A stretch of DNA of 64,000 bases from Variovorax sp. CF079 (lineage in GTDB: Bacteria; Pseudomonadota; Gammaproteobacteria; Burkholderiales; Burkholderiaceae_C), in the NCBI RefSeq assembly GCF_900101545.1, contig NZ_FMZU01000031.1, positions 1 through 64,000 of the forward strand. The letters run 5' to 3'. A program made the translations under genes and the position numbers. The notes beneath the pieces were generated by a model. The model ran no database searches. It was not told the DNA's origin and saw only the letters and a program-made list of their open reading frames with translations. Of this stretch, positions 52,901-60,951 are shown piece after piece (the stretch's first letter is position 1; the number at the start of each line of letters is the position of its first letter).

Positions 52901-53875
52901 GCCCCGATGCTCGCGGCCCTGCCGTCGCAGCTGCGCCGCACCGACCTCGCGATGATCGGCAGCCTGCGCAGCCGCCTCGGCGACGACGACGTGAGCGGTC
53001 GTGCGGTAGCCAGCCTGACGCCGGTGGAAGGTGCGCTCTCGGCCGAGCGCCGCGCCTGGGCACGCGCCGTCTACAGCGATGTCGACATCCGCCAGTCGGG
53101 CGTCGTCAGTCCCTCGACGCAGGGCCACGTCGCCGGCGTCCAGGCGGGCACCGATCTCTACGTCTCACAGCTCGGGGATTGGCACGCCGGCGTGTATGTC
53201 GGCACGCTCGACGGCGATGCCGACCTGAGCGGCTTCGCCAGCGGCGTCTATCGCCCGGTCGGCAGTACCGATCTGCGCGCCCGCTACCTCGGCGCCTACG
53301 CCTCGTATGCCAACGCGACCGGCTTCTACGTCGACACCGTGCTGCAGTACGGCTCGCATCGCTACACCATCCGTCCGCTCGGCGGCCTCGCGGCCTCGGG
53401 CAAGGGCAACAGCCTGACGGCCTCGGTCGAAGTCGGCCAGGCCTTTGCGCTCGGCGGCGGCTGGACGATCGAGCCGCAGGCGCAGCTGAGCTACCGCAAG
53501 GCGCGTGTCGACGACCTGGCGATCGCAGGCGCCCTGGTGCAGCAGGACGATTCCGGCAACTGGACCGCCGGCCTCGGCGTGCGCGTGAAGGGGGACATTT
53601 CCACCGCGGCCGGGCGGCTGCAGCCCTATGCACGCGTCGGCGTGGTTCGCGGCAGCGGCGGCAGCGATGTCGCGCGCTTCGTCAACGGCCCTTTCGTCAC
53701 GCCCATCGGCAGCACGGGCAACTACACCTCGGTGGAACTGGCGGGCGGCGCCACGCTGTCGCTGAGCAAGACCGTGAGCCTGTACGGCGAAGTCGGCAAG
53801 GTCTTCAGCGCCGGCGGCGACACCAAGGTGAAATCGTCGATCCAGGGCGCGATCGGCGTGCGCGTGCGCTGGTAG
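49946..53875 (+). CDS. Large autotransporter (type Va) with ESPR and PATR-type passenger
   Basis: 1309 residues. The N-terminus MNKSYRSVWNPALGAWVAVSE is an extended signal peptide region (ESPR), ending with AAGLSVLAASGAAQ. The passenger (about 55-930) is rich in Gly, Asn and Thr and repeats units like GAGTLTLTGDNTYTGGTTI, the autotransporter-associated beta-strand repeat. A proline run of 14 and PPAPPAPP repeats (about 936-980) form a rigid linker. The last 300 residues form the translocator barrel, ending GVRVRW. It likely displays an adhesin-like beta helix. No protease triad is visible. AGAGGA precedes the ATG. Confidence 0.92.
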   Translation: MNKSYRSVWNPALGAWVAVSEITAARGKRSGGLGSLLVAAGLSVLAASGAAQTVDYNDGDNLAAAIDTTLSDVTLNSLGAGTATQSGVVSGTNGIVKTGAGIIVLGASNTYQGTTTINAGALQVNSDANLGTGGAIAFGGGTLRLGADNFSSGRAIVLGAAGGTVDVAGTQTNTLSGQITGSGVLTLRNTGTNALGSETQRLSIDNAANNYTGGTVLQGNGTAGRLNVWTHTTGSFGSGPIAILENAELRFQDATASAGNLAITVPVGVNTNVNGSNSGLQFQNGANAGTATITNNGAGTYVLFGGGGASAQQATLNNNGGRLIFQENSNGGTATLNNGGTLQMANTADLSGATVVNTGQVYVNDISAPAAAIGSLSGSGSVVLGTATLQVGALNKNDTISGVISNTGPGSQDKNGSLYINPVMLGNGAVVKVGAGTLTLTGDNTYTGGTTISGGALQLGAGTASGSVQGNIAIGSGASLIVNRSDNITLTNALSGNGSLAQSGPGTTTIGTANTYSGGTTLNAGGLTITAVGALGTGAVTINGGTFGTQVQLDNAVVVNNSFNVAPVASSTWTGPVTLNADATLTHVAPLGSIVFAGSIGGAHGITLDGVGGGWSGYAYNAVNTYSGTTTVQGNANLLLAAAGTVPGDLVVNGNGSVLVNGNGRLAPTANLTVNSTGNVVAGQPVSGVELLNATQTIAQLNGSGTVGLNGSELTVGAGNFSGTMSNGVFMPGPPPGAGSLVKAGTGTLTLSGANTYTGSTTVSGGTLRAGATNTLSAVSAHSVAAGATLDLAGFSQSMAALNNDGTVSLVGATPGTTLTVNGPYVGNNGTLRLGTMLGASGPSDRLVLDGATAVASGSTTLQITNLGGLGGQTLGSGIEVITALNGATTTAQTTKSAFALGGAGHVDAGAFEYRLYAADASGAGENWYLRSEVIPPPPPPPPPPPPPPGPPAPPAPPAPPAPPAPPAPPAPAPAPVPVTAYRAEAPMLAALPSQLRRTDLAMIGSLRSRLGDDDVSGRAVASLTPVEGALSAERRAWARAVYSDVDIRQSGVVSPSTQGHVAGVQAGTDLYVSQLGDWHAGVYVGTLDGDADLSGFASGVYRPVGSTDLRARYLGAYASYANATGFYVDTVLQYGSHRYTIRPLGGLAASGKGNSLTASVEVGQAFALGGGWTIEPQAQLSYRKARVDDLAIAGALVQQDDSGNWTAGLGVRVKGDISTAAGRLQPYARVGVVRGSGGSDVARFVNGPFVTPIGSTGNYTSVELAGGATLSLSKTVSLYGEVGKVFSAGGDTKVKSSIQGAIGVRVRW

Positions 53876-53927
53876 CAAAGAAAACGCGGCGGGTGGAACT
53901 CGCGTGCGCCGGGCGGCTCGTACCGCC

Positions 53928-54566
53928 ATGCGTGTCCTGACCACCTCCCCCGGTTCTCTTCCCCGGCGCACGGTCGCCGCCGCGCTGGTCGCAGCGCCCG
54001 CCCTCTGGCTCGGCGCGCGCGCGCAGCCGCAGGCGGCGCGCCTCGCCACGCCGTCGCAGACCGAAGGGCCGTTCTACCCCGTGCGCCTGCCGCAGGACGT
54101 GGACAACGACCTGCTGCGCAACGGCACGCTGAACTACCGCAGCGGCCAGCCGGCCTGGGTCGAGGGCAGCGTGACCGACCTGGCCGGCCGGCCGCTGCGT
54201 GGCGCCCAGGTCGAGATCTGGCAGTGCGACCAGGACGGCCACTATCACCACCCCGGCGACGGCGACCGCGCCGATGCCGCGTTCCAGGGCTTCGGCCGAG
54301 TGGCGGTCGATGCCGACGGCCGCTATCGCTTTCGCACCATCCGGCCCGTGGCCTACAGCGGCCGCACGCCCCACATCCATGTGAAGGTGAAGTTGGGCGC
54401 ACGCGAGTTGCTGACGACGCAGCTCTATGTGGAGGGCGACCCCGGGAACGCGCGCGACTTCCTCTGGCGCAACCTGCCGGAGGCCTCGCGTGCCGCGATC
54501 ACCGTGCCTTTCGAGCCGGCGGCGGATGGCGTGCGGGCGCGTTTTCCGATCGTCATCGCGGCCTGA
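53928..54566 (+). CDS. Tat-exported intradiol ring-cleavage dioxygenase
   Basis: 212 residues from ATG 53928; an in-frame GTG at 53904 is an alternative. A twin-arginine signal (LPRRTVAAALVAAPALWLGARA) precedes a domain like protocatechuate 3,4-dioxygenase. Non-heme iron ligands are Tyr106 (GHYHHP), Tyr143 (RPVAYSG), His149 and His151 (TPHIHVKV). TPSQTEGPFYP near residue 41 is typical of the family. Such exported dioxygenases are reported in several bacteria without clear aromatic pathways. It stands 52 bases after the autotransporter. Confidence 0.87.
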   Translation: MRVLTTSPGSLPRRTVAAALVAAPALWLGARAQPQAARLATPSQTEGPFYPVRLPQDVDNDLLRNGTLNYRSGQPAWVEGSVTDLAGRPLRGAQVEIWQCDQDGHYHHPGDGDRADAAFQGFGRVAVDADGRYRFRTIRPVAYSGRTPHIHVKVKLGARELLTTQLYVEGDPGNARDFLWRNLPEASRAAITVPFEPAADGVRARFPIVIAA

Positions 54567-54578
54567 GGCGGGCCGCTC

Positions 54579-55544
54579 TCAACGCTGCGACAGCACCTCG
54601 GCGAACATCGCGGCATCGACGTTGCCACCGGTCAGCGCAATGCCGACCGTCTTGCCCTGCCAGCGCGAGCGCTGCTGCATCGCGGCCGCCAAGGCCGCCG
54701 CGCCCGCGCCTTCGGCCACGTTGTGGGTGTCGGTGAACAGCGTGCGCATCGCCGCGGCCACTTCCTCGTCGCTCACCGCGACCACCTCGTCGGCTTCGCG
54801 CCGGATCACTGCCAGCGCCTCCGGCACCGGCGTGCGGCAGGCCATGCCGTCGGCCAGCCTTGTGCTGACGGGCGCTTCGATCGCCCGGCCGGCACGGAAC
54901 GAATCGAGATACGCGGTCGCATGCGCCGACACCACGCCGACGAGCCGCGTCTTGACGCCGCAATGCGCACGCGCCGCCGTCGCGGCCGCGAAGCCGGAGC
55001 CCAGTCCGATCGGCACGAACAGCACCTCGGGCGGCGCATCGGCCAGCGCTTCGAAGAATTCCACATAGGCGGTCGCGACGCCGCGCACCAGCTCGCGGTG
55101 GAAGGAGGGCACGCGGTGCAGCCCGTCGCGCTCGGCCAGGTGCGCGGCATGCTCGCTCGCGGTCTGGAACTCGTCGCCGTGCTCGACCAGCGTGACGCCG
55201 AGCGCGCGCATGGCCGCGTTCTTCTCGACCGAGTTGCCGTGCGGCACCACGATGGTCGCCGCCAGGCCGTGGCGCCGCGCGGCGAAGCCGACCGACTGGC
55301 CGTGGTTGCCGCGCGTGGCGCTGATCACATGGCGCACCCCGGGCTCGTCGCGCGCCAGCGTCTCGAAGTAGGTGAGCCCGCCGCGCAGCTTGAAGGCGCC
55401 GGCCGGCGTGTGGTTTTCATGCTTGGTCCACACCGTGCAGCCCAGGCGCCCGGCCAGCAGCGGCCAGGCATACTGCGGCGTCGGCGGCATCGCCGCGTAG
55501 ACGGTGCGGCGCGCGGCGGCGATCTCTTCGCGTGTGAATCGCAT
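54579..55544 (-). CDS. Threonine dehydratase-like PLP enzyme
   Basis: 321 residues of fold type II. Lys52 in HTPAGAFKLRGG forms the Schiff base with PLP. SATRGNHGQSVGFAARRHG and IGLGSGFAAA (phosphate loop) follow, then TGGNVD near the end. It probably deaminates a hydroxy amino acid such as threonine or serine, or a non-protein analogue. The ACT domain of biosynthetic IlvA is absent, so feedback control by isoleucine is not expected. It is the last gene of the ten-gene operon, 3 bases after a LysE gene. Confidence 0.87.
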   Translation of the reverse strand: MRFTREEIAAARRTVYAAMPPTPQYAWPLLAGRLGCTVWTKHENHTPAGAFKLRGGLTYFETLARDEPGVRHVISATRGNHGQSVGFAARRHGLAATIVVPHGNSVEKNAAMRALGVTLVEHGDEFQTASEHAAHLAERDGLHRVPSFHRELVRGVATAYVEFFEALADAPPEVLFVPIGLGSGFAAATAARAHCGVKTRLVGVVSAHATAYLDSFRAGRAIEAPVSTRLADGMACRTPVPEALAVIRREADEVVAVSDEEVAAAMRTLFTDTHNVAEGAGAAALAAAMQQRSRWQGKTVGIALTGGNVDAAMFAEVLSQR

Positions 55545-55547
55545 CGG

Positions 55548-56183
55548 CTACTTGCGTTCCGGCAGCGCGATGCGCACCGCGAGCGCGGCCAGCACGCTGC
55601 CCATCACATAGCGCTGGGCGCGCAGCCAGCCTTCGCTTCGCGACAGGAAGGCCGTCAGGCGCGCGGCACTCAGCACCAGCAGCACGTTGACGCCACCGCT
55701 GACGCCGATCTGCACCGCGCCCAGCATCAGGCTCTGCAGCAGCACCGAGCCGCGCTCGGGATGCAGAAACTGCGGGAAGAAGGAGAGGTAGAACATCGCC
55801 ACCTTGGGGTTCAGCAGGTTGGTGACGAAGCCCATGCTGAAGAGCTTGGCCGGCGGATCGTCGGGCAGCAGCCGGGCCTCGAAAGGCGCGCTGCCGCCCG
55901 GCTTGACCGCCTGCCAGGCAAGCCACATCAGGTAGGCCGCGCCGGCCAAACGGATGGCGTCGAAGGCGAAGGGCACGGCGATCAGCAGCGCCGTCAGCCC
56001 CAGCGCCGCGGCCATCAGGTGCACCACGAAGCCCAGCAGCACGCCGGCCAGCGACATCAGTCCGGCCGCGCGGCCCTGGCACAGCGCGCGCGAGACGCAA
56101 TAGATCATGTTCGGGCCGGGCGTCAGCACCAGCACCAGCGCGGCGAGCGCGAACAAGGCGAGTTCGGTGAAGCTCATCGGCAT
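55548..56183 (-). CDS. LysE family exporter (operon gene 9)
   Basis: 211 residues, about six membrane segments. LVLTPGPNMIYCVSRALCQGRAAG near the N-terminus and FVTNLLNPKVAMFYLSFFPQFLHP in the middle are family signatures. The start at 56183 has GAGGGGATCTGAC upstream. It lies 1 base from the glyoxalase-like gene and 3 bases before the threonine dehydratase-like gene, so it may export the substrate or product of that enzyme. Confidence 0.9.
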   Translation of the reverse strand: MPMSFTELALFALAALVLVLTPGPNMIYCVSRALCQGRAAGLMSLAGVLLGFVVHLMAAALGLTALLIAVPFAFDAIRLAGAAYLMWLAWQAVKPGGSAPFEARLLPDDPPAKLFSMGFVTNLLNPKVAMFYLSFFPQFLHPERGSVLLQSLMLGAVQIGVSGGVNVLLVLSAARLTAFLSRSEGWLRAQRYVMGSVLAALAVRIALPERK

Positions 56184-56184
56184 G

Positions 56185-56871
56185 TCAGATCCCCTCGGAG
56201 TCGAGCGTGACGGTGCCGCGCGGCGTATCAAACACCGCGCGGAGCTTGGGCGCGCCGGTGCTCACCGGAACGTTCGAAAGCCCGATGGCTTCCATCGCCG
56301 CGTCCAGGTCGCCGGCGCGCGGATGCGCGACGGTCAGCGAACGCAGCCTGACGCCGGAATCGGCCATGCTGTCGCTCGGATGCACCGGGCCCCATTCGAT
56401 CAGCGTGGGCAGCGTGCCGTACATCAGGCGTTGGCCGTCGTCGCGCACCGTGATCTGCCATGCGAGCCGGCCGGCCGGCGTCTCGCGCGAGGCTTCGAGC
56501 ACGCGGCCGCGGTCGATGCGCTGCCGCGCCAGGGCCTGCACGGCCGCGCCGGCATCGGGCACCTCGGCCACGAAGTGCACCAGCCGCGGCCCGCCGCGTG
56601 CCAGGCCGGCCTGCAGCTCGGCATCGTCGAGGTCGAACCAGCGATGGGTGCCGGCGGCCCGCGTCGGCCTGGCCTTGGGGTCGATCGCGATGATCTCGAG
56701 ATAGGCGCGCGGGAATTCGACGGTTGCGATCTTCATCAGGCGGTTGTGTGTGCCCATCAGCGGATGCGCGCCGCCTGGGCCGGGCGCGATGCCGAAGGTG
56801 GCTTCGCACCACTGGACGCCTTCGTCGAGGTCGCCGGCGGCGATCACAAGGTGGTCGATGCGCGCTTGCAC
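56185..56871 (-). CDS. Glyoxalase-like/VOC family protein (operon gene 8)
   Basis: 228 residues from a GTG with a perfect AGGAGG site 5 bases upstream, which overlaps the PhzF stop. The start ARIDHLVIAAGDLDEGVQWCEATFGIAPGPGGAHPLMGTHNRL is typical of the Glyoxalase_3 type of VOC fold. FPRAYLEIIAIDPKA and GPRLVHFVAEVPD follow. VOC proteins handle reactive carbonyls, diol cleavage or drug binding; the exact role is open. It lies in the operon with GST and DJ-1-like proteins. Confidence 0.8.
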   Translation of the reverse strand: MQARIDHLVIAAGDLDEGVQWCEATFGIAPGPGGAHPLMGTHNRLMKIATVEFPRAYLEIIAIDPKARPTRAAGTHRWFDLDDAELQAGLARGGPRLVHFVAEVPDAGAAVQALARQRIDRGRVLEASRETPAGRLAWQITVRDDGQRLMYGTLPTLIEWGPVHPSDSMADSGVRLRSLTVAHPRAGDLDAAMEAIGLSNVPVSTGAPKLRAVFDTPRGTVTLDSEGI

Positions 56872-56879
56872 GAGGCCTC

Positions 56880-57800
56880 CTAGAGCGTGACCTTGCCGTC
56901 GATGCAGGTGACCGAGTCGCCGCCGATCCAGACCTGGCTTTCCGCGTCGCGCGACACATGGACGCGTCCTGCGCGGCCCAGGCACTGGCCTTGCGCCGCG
57001 AGGTAGCGTTCGGGCAGGTGCCCATCGGCGATCAGCCATTGCGCGAGGCTGGCGTTGAGGCTGCCCGTGACCGGATCTTCCTCGACGCCGATCGGCGCCG
57101 CGAAGGCGCGCACCTCGAGGCCGATGCCTTCGTCGTTCGAGCGCGCGAAGGCGCGCGCCTCGCGGTTGGAACGCGAGATCAGGGGCGAGGCTGCATCGTC
57201 TTCCGCCGCAGGGACGCCCGCCACGCCGACCTTCTGGCCGAGCTCCTTGAGCATGCGGTGGTCGGGCTTGAGCGCGAGCACGGTGTCCGCGTCGTCGAGC
57301 AGCAGGCCCAGCCACACCGGACCGTTGTCGAGCAGCTGCGCAGCCACGATCTGCTGCGACTTGAGGCCCAGCGCGGCGGCCACCTTGGCCAGCAGCGAGG
57401 GGCTCGGCGCGCTGCGCCTGAGCGGCGGCGCGGCGAAAACGAGCCGTTCGCCCTCGTGCCGGATCGGCACCAGGCCCGCGGCGCACTGCTGGACGATGCG
57501 GCCTGCCGCCTTGGGCCGGCCGCCGGCCTGCAGCCAGGCATGGCAGCTTCCCAGCGTCGGGTGGCCGGCAAAGGGCAGCTCGCCGCCCGGCGTGAAGATG
57601 CGCACGCGGTAGTCGGCCGACGGTTCGCTGGGCGGCAGCAGGAAGGTGGTCTCTGAAAGGTTGGTCCACTTCGCGAAGCTCTGCATCGCGGCATCGTCGA
57701 GGCCGGTGGCGTCGAGCACCACCGCGAGGGGATTGCCGAGATAGGGCTTCGCCGTGAAGACGTCGACTTGCTTGAAGGGGCGGGTTTTCATGAGCTTCAT
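56880..57800 (-). CDS. PhzF-family epimerase/isomerase (operon gene 7)
   Basis: 306 residues. PhzF-type proteins have two diaminopimelate-epimerase-like halves and a catalytic Glu; here it is in NLSETTFLLPP near residue 50. Other features are FKQVDVFTAKPYLGNPLAVVLD, RIFTPGGELPFAGHPTLGSCHAWL and EEDPVTGSLNASLAQWL. Phenazine genes are absent, so it is a general family member with unknown substrate. Its ATG overlaps the GST stop by 4 bases. Confidence 0.88.
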   Translation of the reverse strand: MKLMKTRPFKQVDVFTAKPYLGNPLAVVLDATGLDDAAMQSFAKWTNLSETTFLLPPSEPSADYRVRIFTPGGELPFAGHPTLGSCHAWLQAGGRPKAAGRIVQQCAAGLVPIRHEGERLVFAAPPLRRSAPSPSLLAKVAAALGLKSQQIVAAQLLDNGPVWLGLLLDDADTVLALKPDHRMLKELGQKVGVAGVPAAEDDAASPLISRSNREARAFARSNDEGIGLEVRAFAAPIGVEEDPVTGSLNASLAQWLIADGHLPERYLAAQGQCLGRAGRVHVSRDAESQVWIGGDSVTCIDGKVTL

Positions 57801-58438
57801 TCCAGTGCGAGGTCGAGCACGCCGCGTGCGCCGGCGCGGCTGCGCAGATCGGCGAACCAGCGCTCGACATGCGGCCAGGCGGGCCGCGTGTATTCGGTCT
57901 GCGGCAGGCCGAACCAGCGGTGCGCTTCACAGCCCACGGGGATGTCGGCCATCGTGAATGCATCGCCGAGCATGAAGGCGCGCGTGGCGAGGTGCGCGTC
58001 GAGCAGCGCGAACAGCGGCTCGGTGGCATGCACCGAATGCGCGATCACGGCCGGGTCGCGCTGGTCCGAAGGCACGCGGACCCACTGCCTGAAGGCACCG
58101 GCGCTCACCGGATTCAGCGTGGTCTGCTGCCAGTCCATCCAGCGCTCGGCGTCGAAGCGTGCGGCCAGCGGCTCGGGATAGAGCTTGCCGGGCGAGTGCT
58201 TGGCGCAGAGGTAGCGCACGATCACGTTCGATTCCCAGAGCGTGACGCGGCCCTCGCCCTCACCGTCGTCGATGGCCGGCACCAGCGCGTTCGGATTGAG
58301 CCTCAGGTATTCGGGCGTCTGGACGATGCCGAACTTGCCGCCGGCCTCGGTGCGCTGGAAATCGAGCCCGATCTCCTGCGCGCACCACACCACCTTGCGG
58401 ACGTTGATGGAGCTGATGCGCCCCCAGATATTGAGCAT
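57797..58438 (-). CDS. Glutathione S-transferase family protein (operon gene 6)
   Basis: 213 residues. The N-terminal thioredoxin-like domain starts MLNIWGRISSINVRKVVWCAQEIGLDFQR, with Ser9/Ser10 or Asn12 as the likely GSH-activating residues. NPNALVPAIDDG and WESNVIVRYLCAKHS contact glutathione. The helical C-domain runs from about 90. It resembles the bacterial GSTs annotated near LysE exporters. The ATG is 2 bases before the stop of the following LysE gene. Confidence 0.9.
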   Translation of the reverse strand: MLNIWGRISSINVRKVVWCAQEIGLDFQRTEAGGKFGIVQTPEYLRLNPNALVPAIDDGEGEGRVTLWESNVIVRYLCAKHSPGKLYPEPLAARFDAERWMDWQQTTLNPVSAGAFRQWVRVPSDQRDPAVIAHSVHATEPLFALLDAHLATRAFMLGDAFTMADIPVGCEAHRWFGLPQTEYTRPAWPHVERWFADLRSRAGARGVLDLALE

Positions 58439-58440
58439 GG

Positions 58441-59079
58441 TCAGAATCCCTTCGAGGGGCGGTCGATCAAGAGAAGACGAACGGCCAGCGCGATCATCAC
58501 CGTGGCGAGCAGGCCGCGCTGGAAGCCGGCGGCGCCGCGCCGGCGCTGCAGCCAGCGGCCGATCTGTCCGCTGCAGGCACCCAGCACGGTGTTGAAGACG
58601 AGCCCGGCCAGCGAGAGCGCGACACCCAGCATCACCAGCTGCATCGGCACGCTGCCGCGCGCCGGGTCGACGAACTGCGGCAGGAAGACCATGAAGAACA
58701 GCAGCGCCTTCGGATTCACCAGGTTGTTGAGCCAGGCCATGCGCAGCACGCGCGCGAAGCCGGCGCGATCGGCGTGCGCCTGCAGGCGTGCATCGCCCGA
58801 GCGGAGCGCCTGCCAGGCGAGCCACAGCAGGTAGAGCGCGCCCGCATAGCGCAGCAGGTCGAAGGAGGGCGGCCATGCCGCCACCAGCGCGGTGACGCCG
58901 GTCGCGGCGCACAGCGTGTGGACCAGGTCCGCCGCCGCGATGCCGAGCCCGGCCGCGAAGCCGGCGCGCGGCCCCAGTGCGACGCCGTGCGAGAGCACGA
59001 AAGCCATGTTGGGCCCGGGCGAGAGGAACAGCGCCAGCACCGCCACCAGGAAGAGCGAGAGGGTCGCGAGGTCGATCAT
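58441..59079 (-). CDS. LysE family exporter (operon gene 5)
   Basis: 212 residues. LALFLSPGPNMAFVLSHGVALGPRAG at the start and NLVNPKALLFFMVFLPQFVDP in the middle mark the LysE/RhtB family; about six hydrophobic segments are seen. Its ATG overlaps the DJ-1 stop by 4 bases and its stop is 2 bases from the GST start. Confidence 0.9.
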   Translation of the reverse strand: MIDLATLSLFLVAVLALFLSPGPNMAFVLSHGVALGPRAGFAAGLGIAAADLVHTLCAATGVTALVAAWPPSFDLLRYAGALYLLWLAWQALRSGDARLQAHADRAGFARVLRMAWLNNLVNPKALLFFMVFLPQFVDPARGSVPMQLVMLGVALSLAGLVFNTVLGACSGQIGRWLQRRRGAAGFQRGLLATVMIALAVRLLLIDRPSKGF

Positions 59080-59687
59080 GGCGTGCGCGTCTCGAGGTAG
59101 GGCGTGATGTTCTTCATGGCGCGCGCGACATAGGCTTCTTTTTCGCCCACCGGCGCGACGTAGTGGAGCGCATCGGCCGCGGCCTCGGGGCCTTCGGTGC
59201 GCGCGATGATCCACGCAGCGAGATAGGGCGACGCGAGGCAGCCGCCCGCGGTCGCCACGTTGCCGGCCGCGAAGAAGGGCTGGTTCAGCACCTCGATGCC
59301 GGCCTCCTGCACCCAGGGCTTGGTCGTCAGGTCGGTGCAGGCCGGCACGGCGCCCAGCAGGCCCAGCTTGGCCAGCAGCAAGGTGCCCGAGCACTGCGCG
59401 CCGATCAGCTGGCGCGACGGGTCGAGCGTGAGCGCCGAGAGGATGGCCGGATCGGCCGCGATCTCGCGCGTTCGGATGCCGCTGCCGACGATCACGGCCT
59501 CGGCCTCGCAGGCATCCGCCAGGGATGCGCTGAGCTTCACCGTCACGCCGTTCATGGACGTGACCGAGGCGCTCGGCCCGGCCAGGCTGACGCGCCAGCC
59601 CGGCTTCTTGATCCGGTTGAGGACGCCGAGCGCGATCAGCGAGTCGAGCTCGTTGAACCCTTCGAAGGTGAGGATGGCGATGTGCAT
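59076..59687 (-). CDS. DJ-1/PfpI family protein (operon gene 4)
   Basis: 203 residues. The nucleophile elbow IGAQCSGT carries Cys99 and the partner Glu13 is in FEGFNELD, as in the DJ-1 superfamily. Members act as glyoxalase III, amidotransferase-like or chaperone-type proteins. GGCLASPYLAAWIIAR gives the usual end helix. With VOC and GST proteins in the same operon, handling of carbonyl or electrophile damage is a reasonable guess. Confidence 0.88.
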   Translation of the reverse strand: MHIAILTFEGFNELDSLIALGVLNRIKKPGWRVSLAGPSASVTSMNGVTVKLSASLADACEAEAVIVGSGIRTREIAADPAILSALTLDPSRQLIGAQCSGTLLLAKLGLLGAVPACTDLTTKPWVQEAGIEVLNQPFFAAGNVATAGGCLASPYLAAWIIARTEGPEAAADALHYVAPVGEKEAYVARAMKNITPYLETRTP

Positions 59688-59711
59688 CGTCGTGCCTTGA
59701 TTCGATGCCCT

Positions 59712-60926
59712 TTACACGGGACTGGCGGCGAGTTGGCGCTCGACCTCGGCAGCCGCGTTGTGCGCCAGCTGCTCGCGCACGGCCTCGCCCAGCGCGGTGA
59801 TCGCGGTGTCGATCTCCTCGACGCTCGCGGTCACGAAGGACAGGCGCAGCGTACGCGGATCGCTGGCTCCCGCATAGAAGGGCGCGCCCGGCACGAAGGC
59901 CACGCCGCGTTCCACCGCCTTCGGCAGCAGCGCCACCGCGTCCATGCCCTCGGGCAGGCGCAGCCACAGGAACATGCCGCCGGCCGGTTTGTTGAACTCC
60001 ACGCCCAGGCCCTTCATCTCGCGCGCCAGTGCGGTCAGCATCGCATCGCGCTGGCGCTTGTAGAGCGCGCGGATGGTCGGCACGTGGCGATCGAGGAAGC
60101 CCTCTTTCATCACTTCGGCCACCATGCGCTGGTTGAAGCCGGGGCTGTGCAGGTCGGCCGCCTGCTTGGCCTGCAGCAGCTTCGGAAAGATGGCCTTGGG
60201 CGCCACCATGAAGCCCAGCCGCAGGCCCGGCGCCAGCACCTTCGAGAAGGAGCCGAGGTAGACGCAGCCTTCGGGGTTGCGCGCGGTCAGCGGCAACGGC
60301 GGGGCTTCGTCGAACCAGAGGTCGCCGTAGGGGTTGTCCTCGACGATCGGAAGCCCGGCCTTCGCGGCCGCGGCCGATACTGCGGCACGGCGCTCCTCGG
60401 TCATCGTGCGGCCGGTGGGGTTCTGGAAGTTGGGCAGCAGGTAGACGAAACGCGCGTCCTTCGCTTTTGCCACGAGGTCGTCGACCGACACGCCCTCGTC
60501 GTCGCTGGCCACGCTCACGGGCTCGGGCTCCATCGGCGAGAAAGCCTGTAGCGCGCCCAGGTAGGTGGGCGTCTCGACCAGCACGCGGCTGCCCGGATCG
60601 AGCAGCACCTTGGCGATCAGGTCCAGGCCCTGCTGCGAGCCGGTAGTGATCAGCACCTGCGCCGGATCGACCGGCCAGGGCAGCATCGCCGCGACCGCTT
60701 CGCGCAGCGGGGCGTAGCCTTCGCTGGCGGCGTACTGCAGCGCGGCCTGGCCGTCCTTGTGCAGCACTTCGGCGCAGGCCTCGGCGAAGGCGCTGATCGG
60801 GAAGGTCTTGGGCGAGGGCAGGCCGCCGGCCAGGCTGATGATGCCGGGGCGCTCGGTGACCTTGAGGATTTCACGGATCACCGAAGGGTTCATCTTTTCG
60901 GCGCGGGCGGCGAGTTTCCAGTTCAT
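59712..60926 (-). CDS. PLP-dependent aminotransferase, 2-aminoadipate/kynurenine type (operon gene 3)
   Basis: 404 residues, fold type I, class I/II. Lys229 in YLGSFSKVLAPGLRLG binds PLP; NFQNPTGRTM and EDNPYGDLWFDE precede it. The N-terminal ISLAGGLPSPKTFPI is typical of the LysN/KAT-II branch, which transaminates 2-aminoadipate, kynurenine or branched-chain acids. The gap to the next gene is 24 bases. It lacks the GntR domain present in the divergent regulator, so enzyme and regulator share a fold and may share ligand class. Confidence 0.9.
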   Translation of the reverse strand: MNWKLAARAEKMNPSVIREILKVTERPGIISLAGGLPSPKTFPISAFAEACAEVLHKDGQAALQYAASEGYAPLREAVAAMLPWPVDPAQVLITTGSQQGLDLIAKVLLDPGSRVLVETPTYLGALQAFSPMEPEPVSVASDDEGVSVDDLVAKAKDARFVYLLPNFQNPTGRTMTEERRAAVSAAAAKAGLPIVEDNPYGDLWFDEAPPLPLTARNPEGCVYLGSFSKVLAPGLRLGFMVAPKAIFPKLLQAKQAADLHSPGFNQRMVAEVMKEGFLDRHVPTIRALYKRQRDAMLTALAREMKGLGVEFNKPAGGMFLWLRLPEGMDAVALLPKAVERGVAFVPGAPFYAGASDPRTLRLSFVTASVEEIDTAITALGEAVREQLAHNAAAEVERQLAASPV

Positions 60927-60951
60927 GTCGTTTCCTTGGATGTGCGAGTCG

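Noticed and set aside
49870..53940. A second very long open frame (1356 codons) overlapping the autotransporter in another frame
   Set aside because: It is Arg, Gln and His rich with no signal peptide or domain. The autotransporter frame has ESPR, repeats and barrel, so this is a shadow.
56880..58438. Phenazine biosynthesis, suggested by the PhzF-family gene
   Set aside because: No other phz genes are present, and PhzF-like proteins are common outside phenazine clusters.
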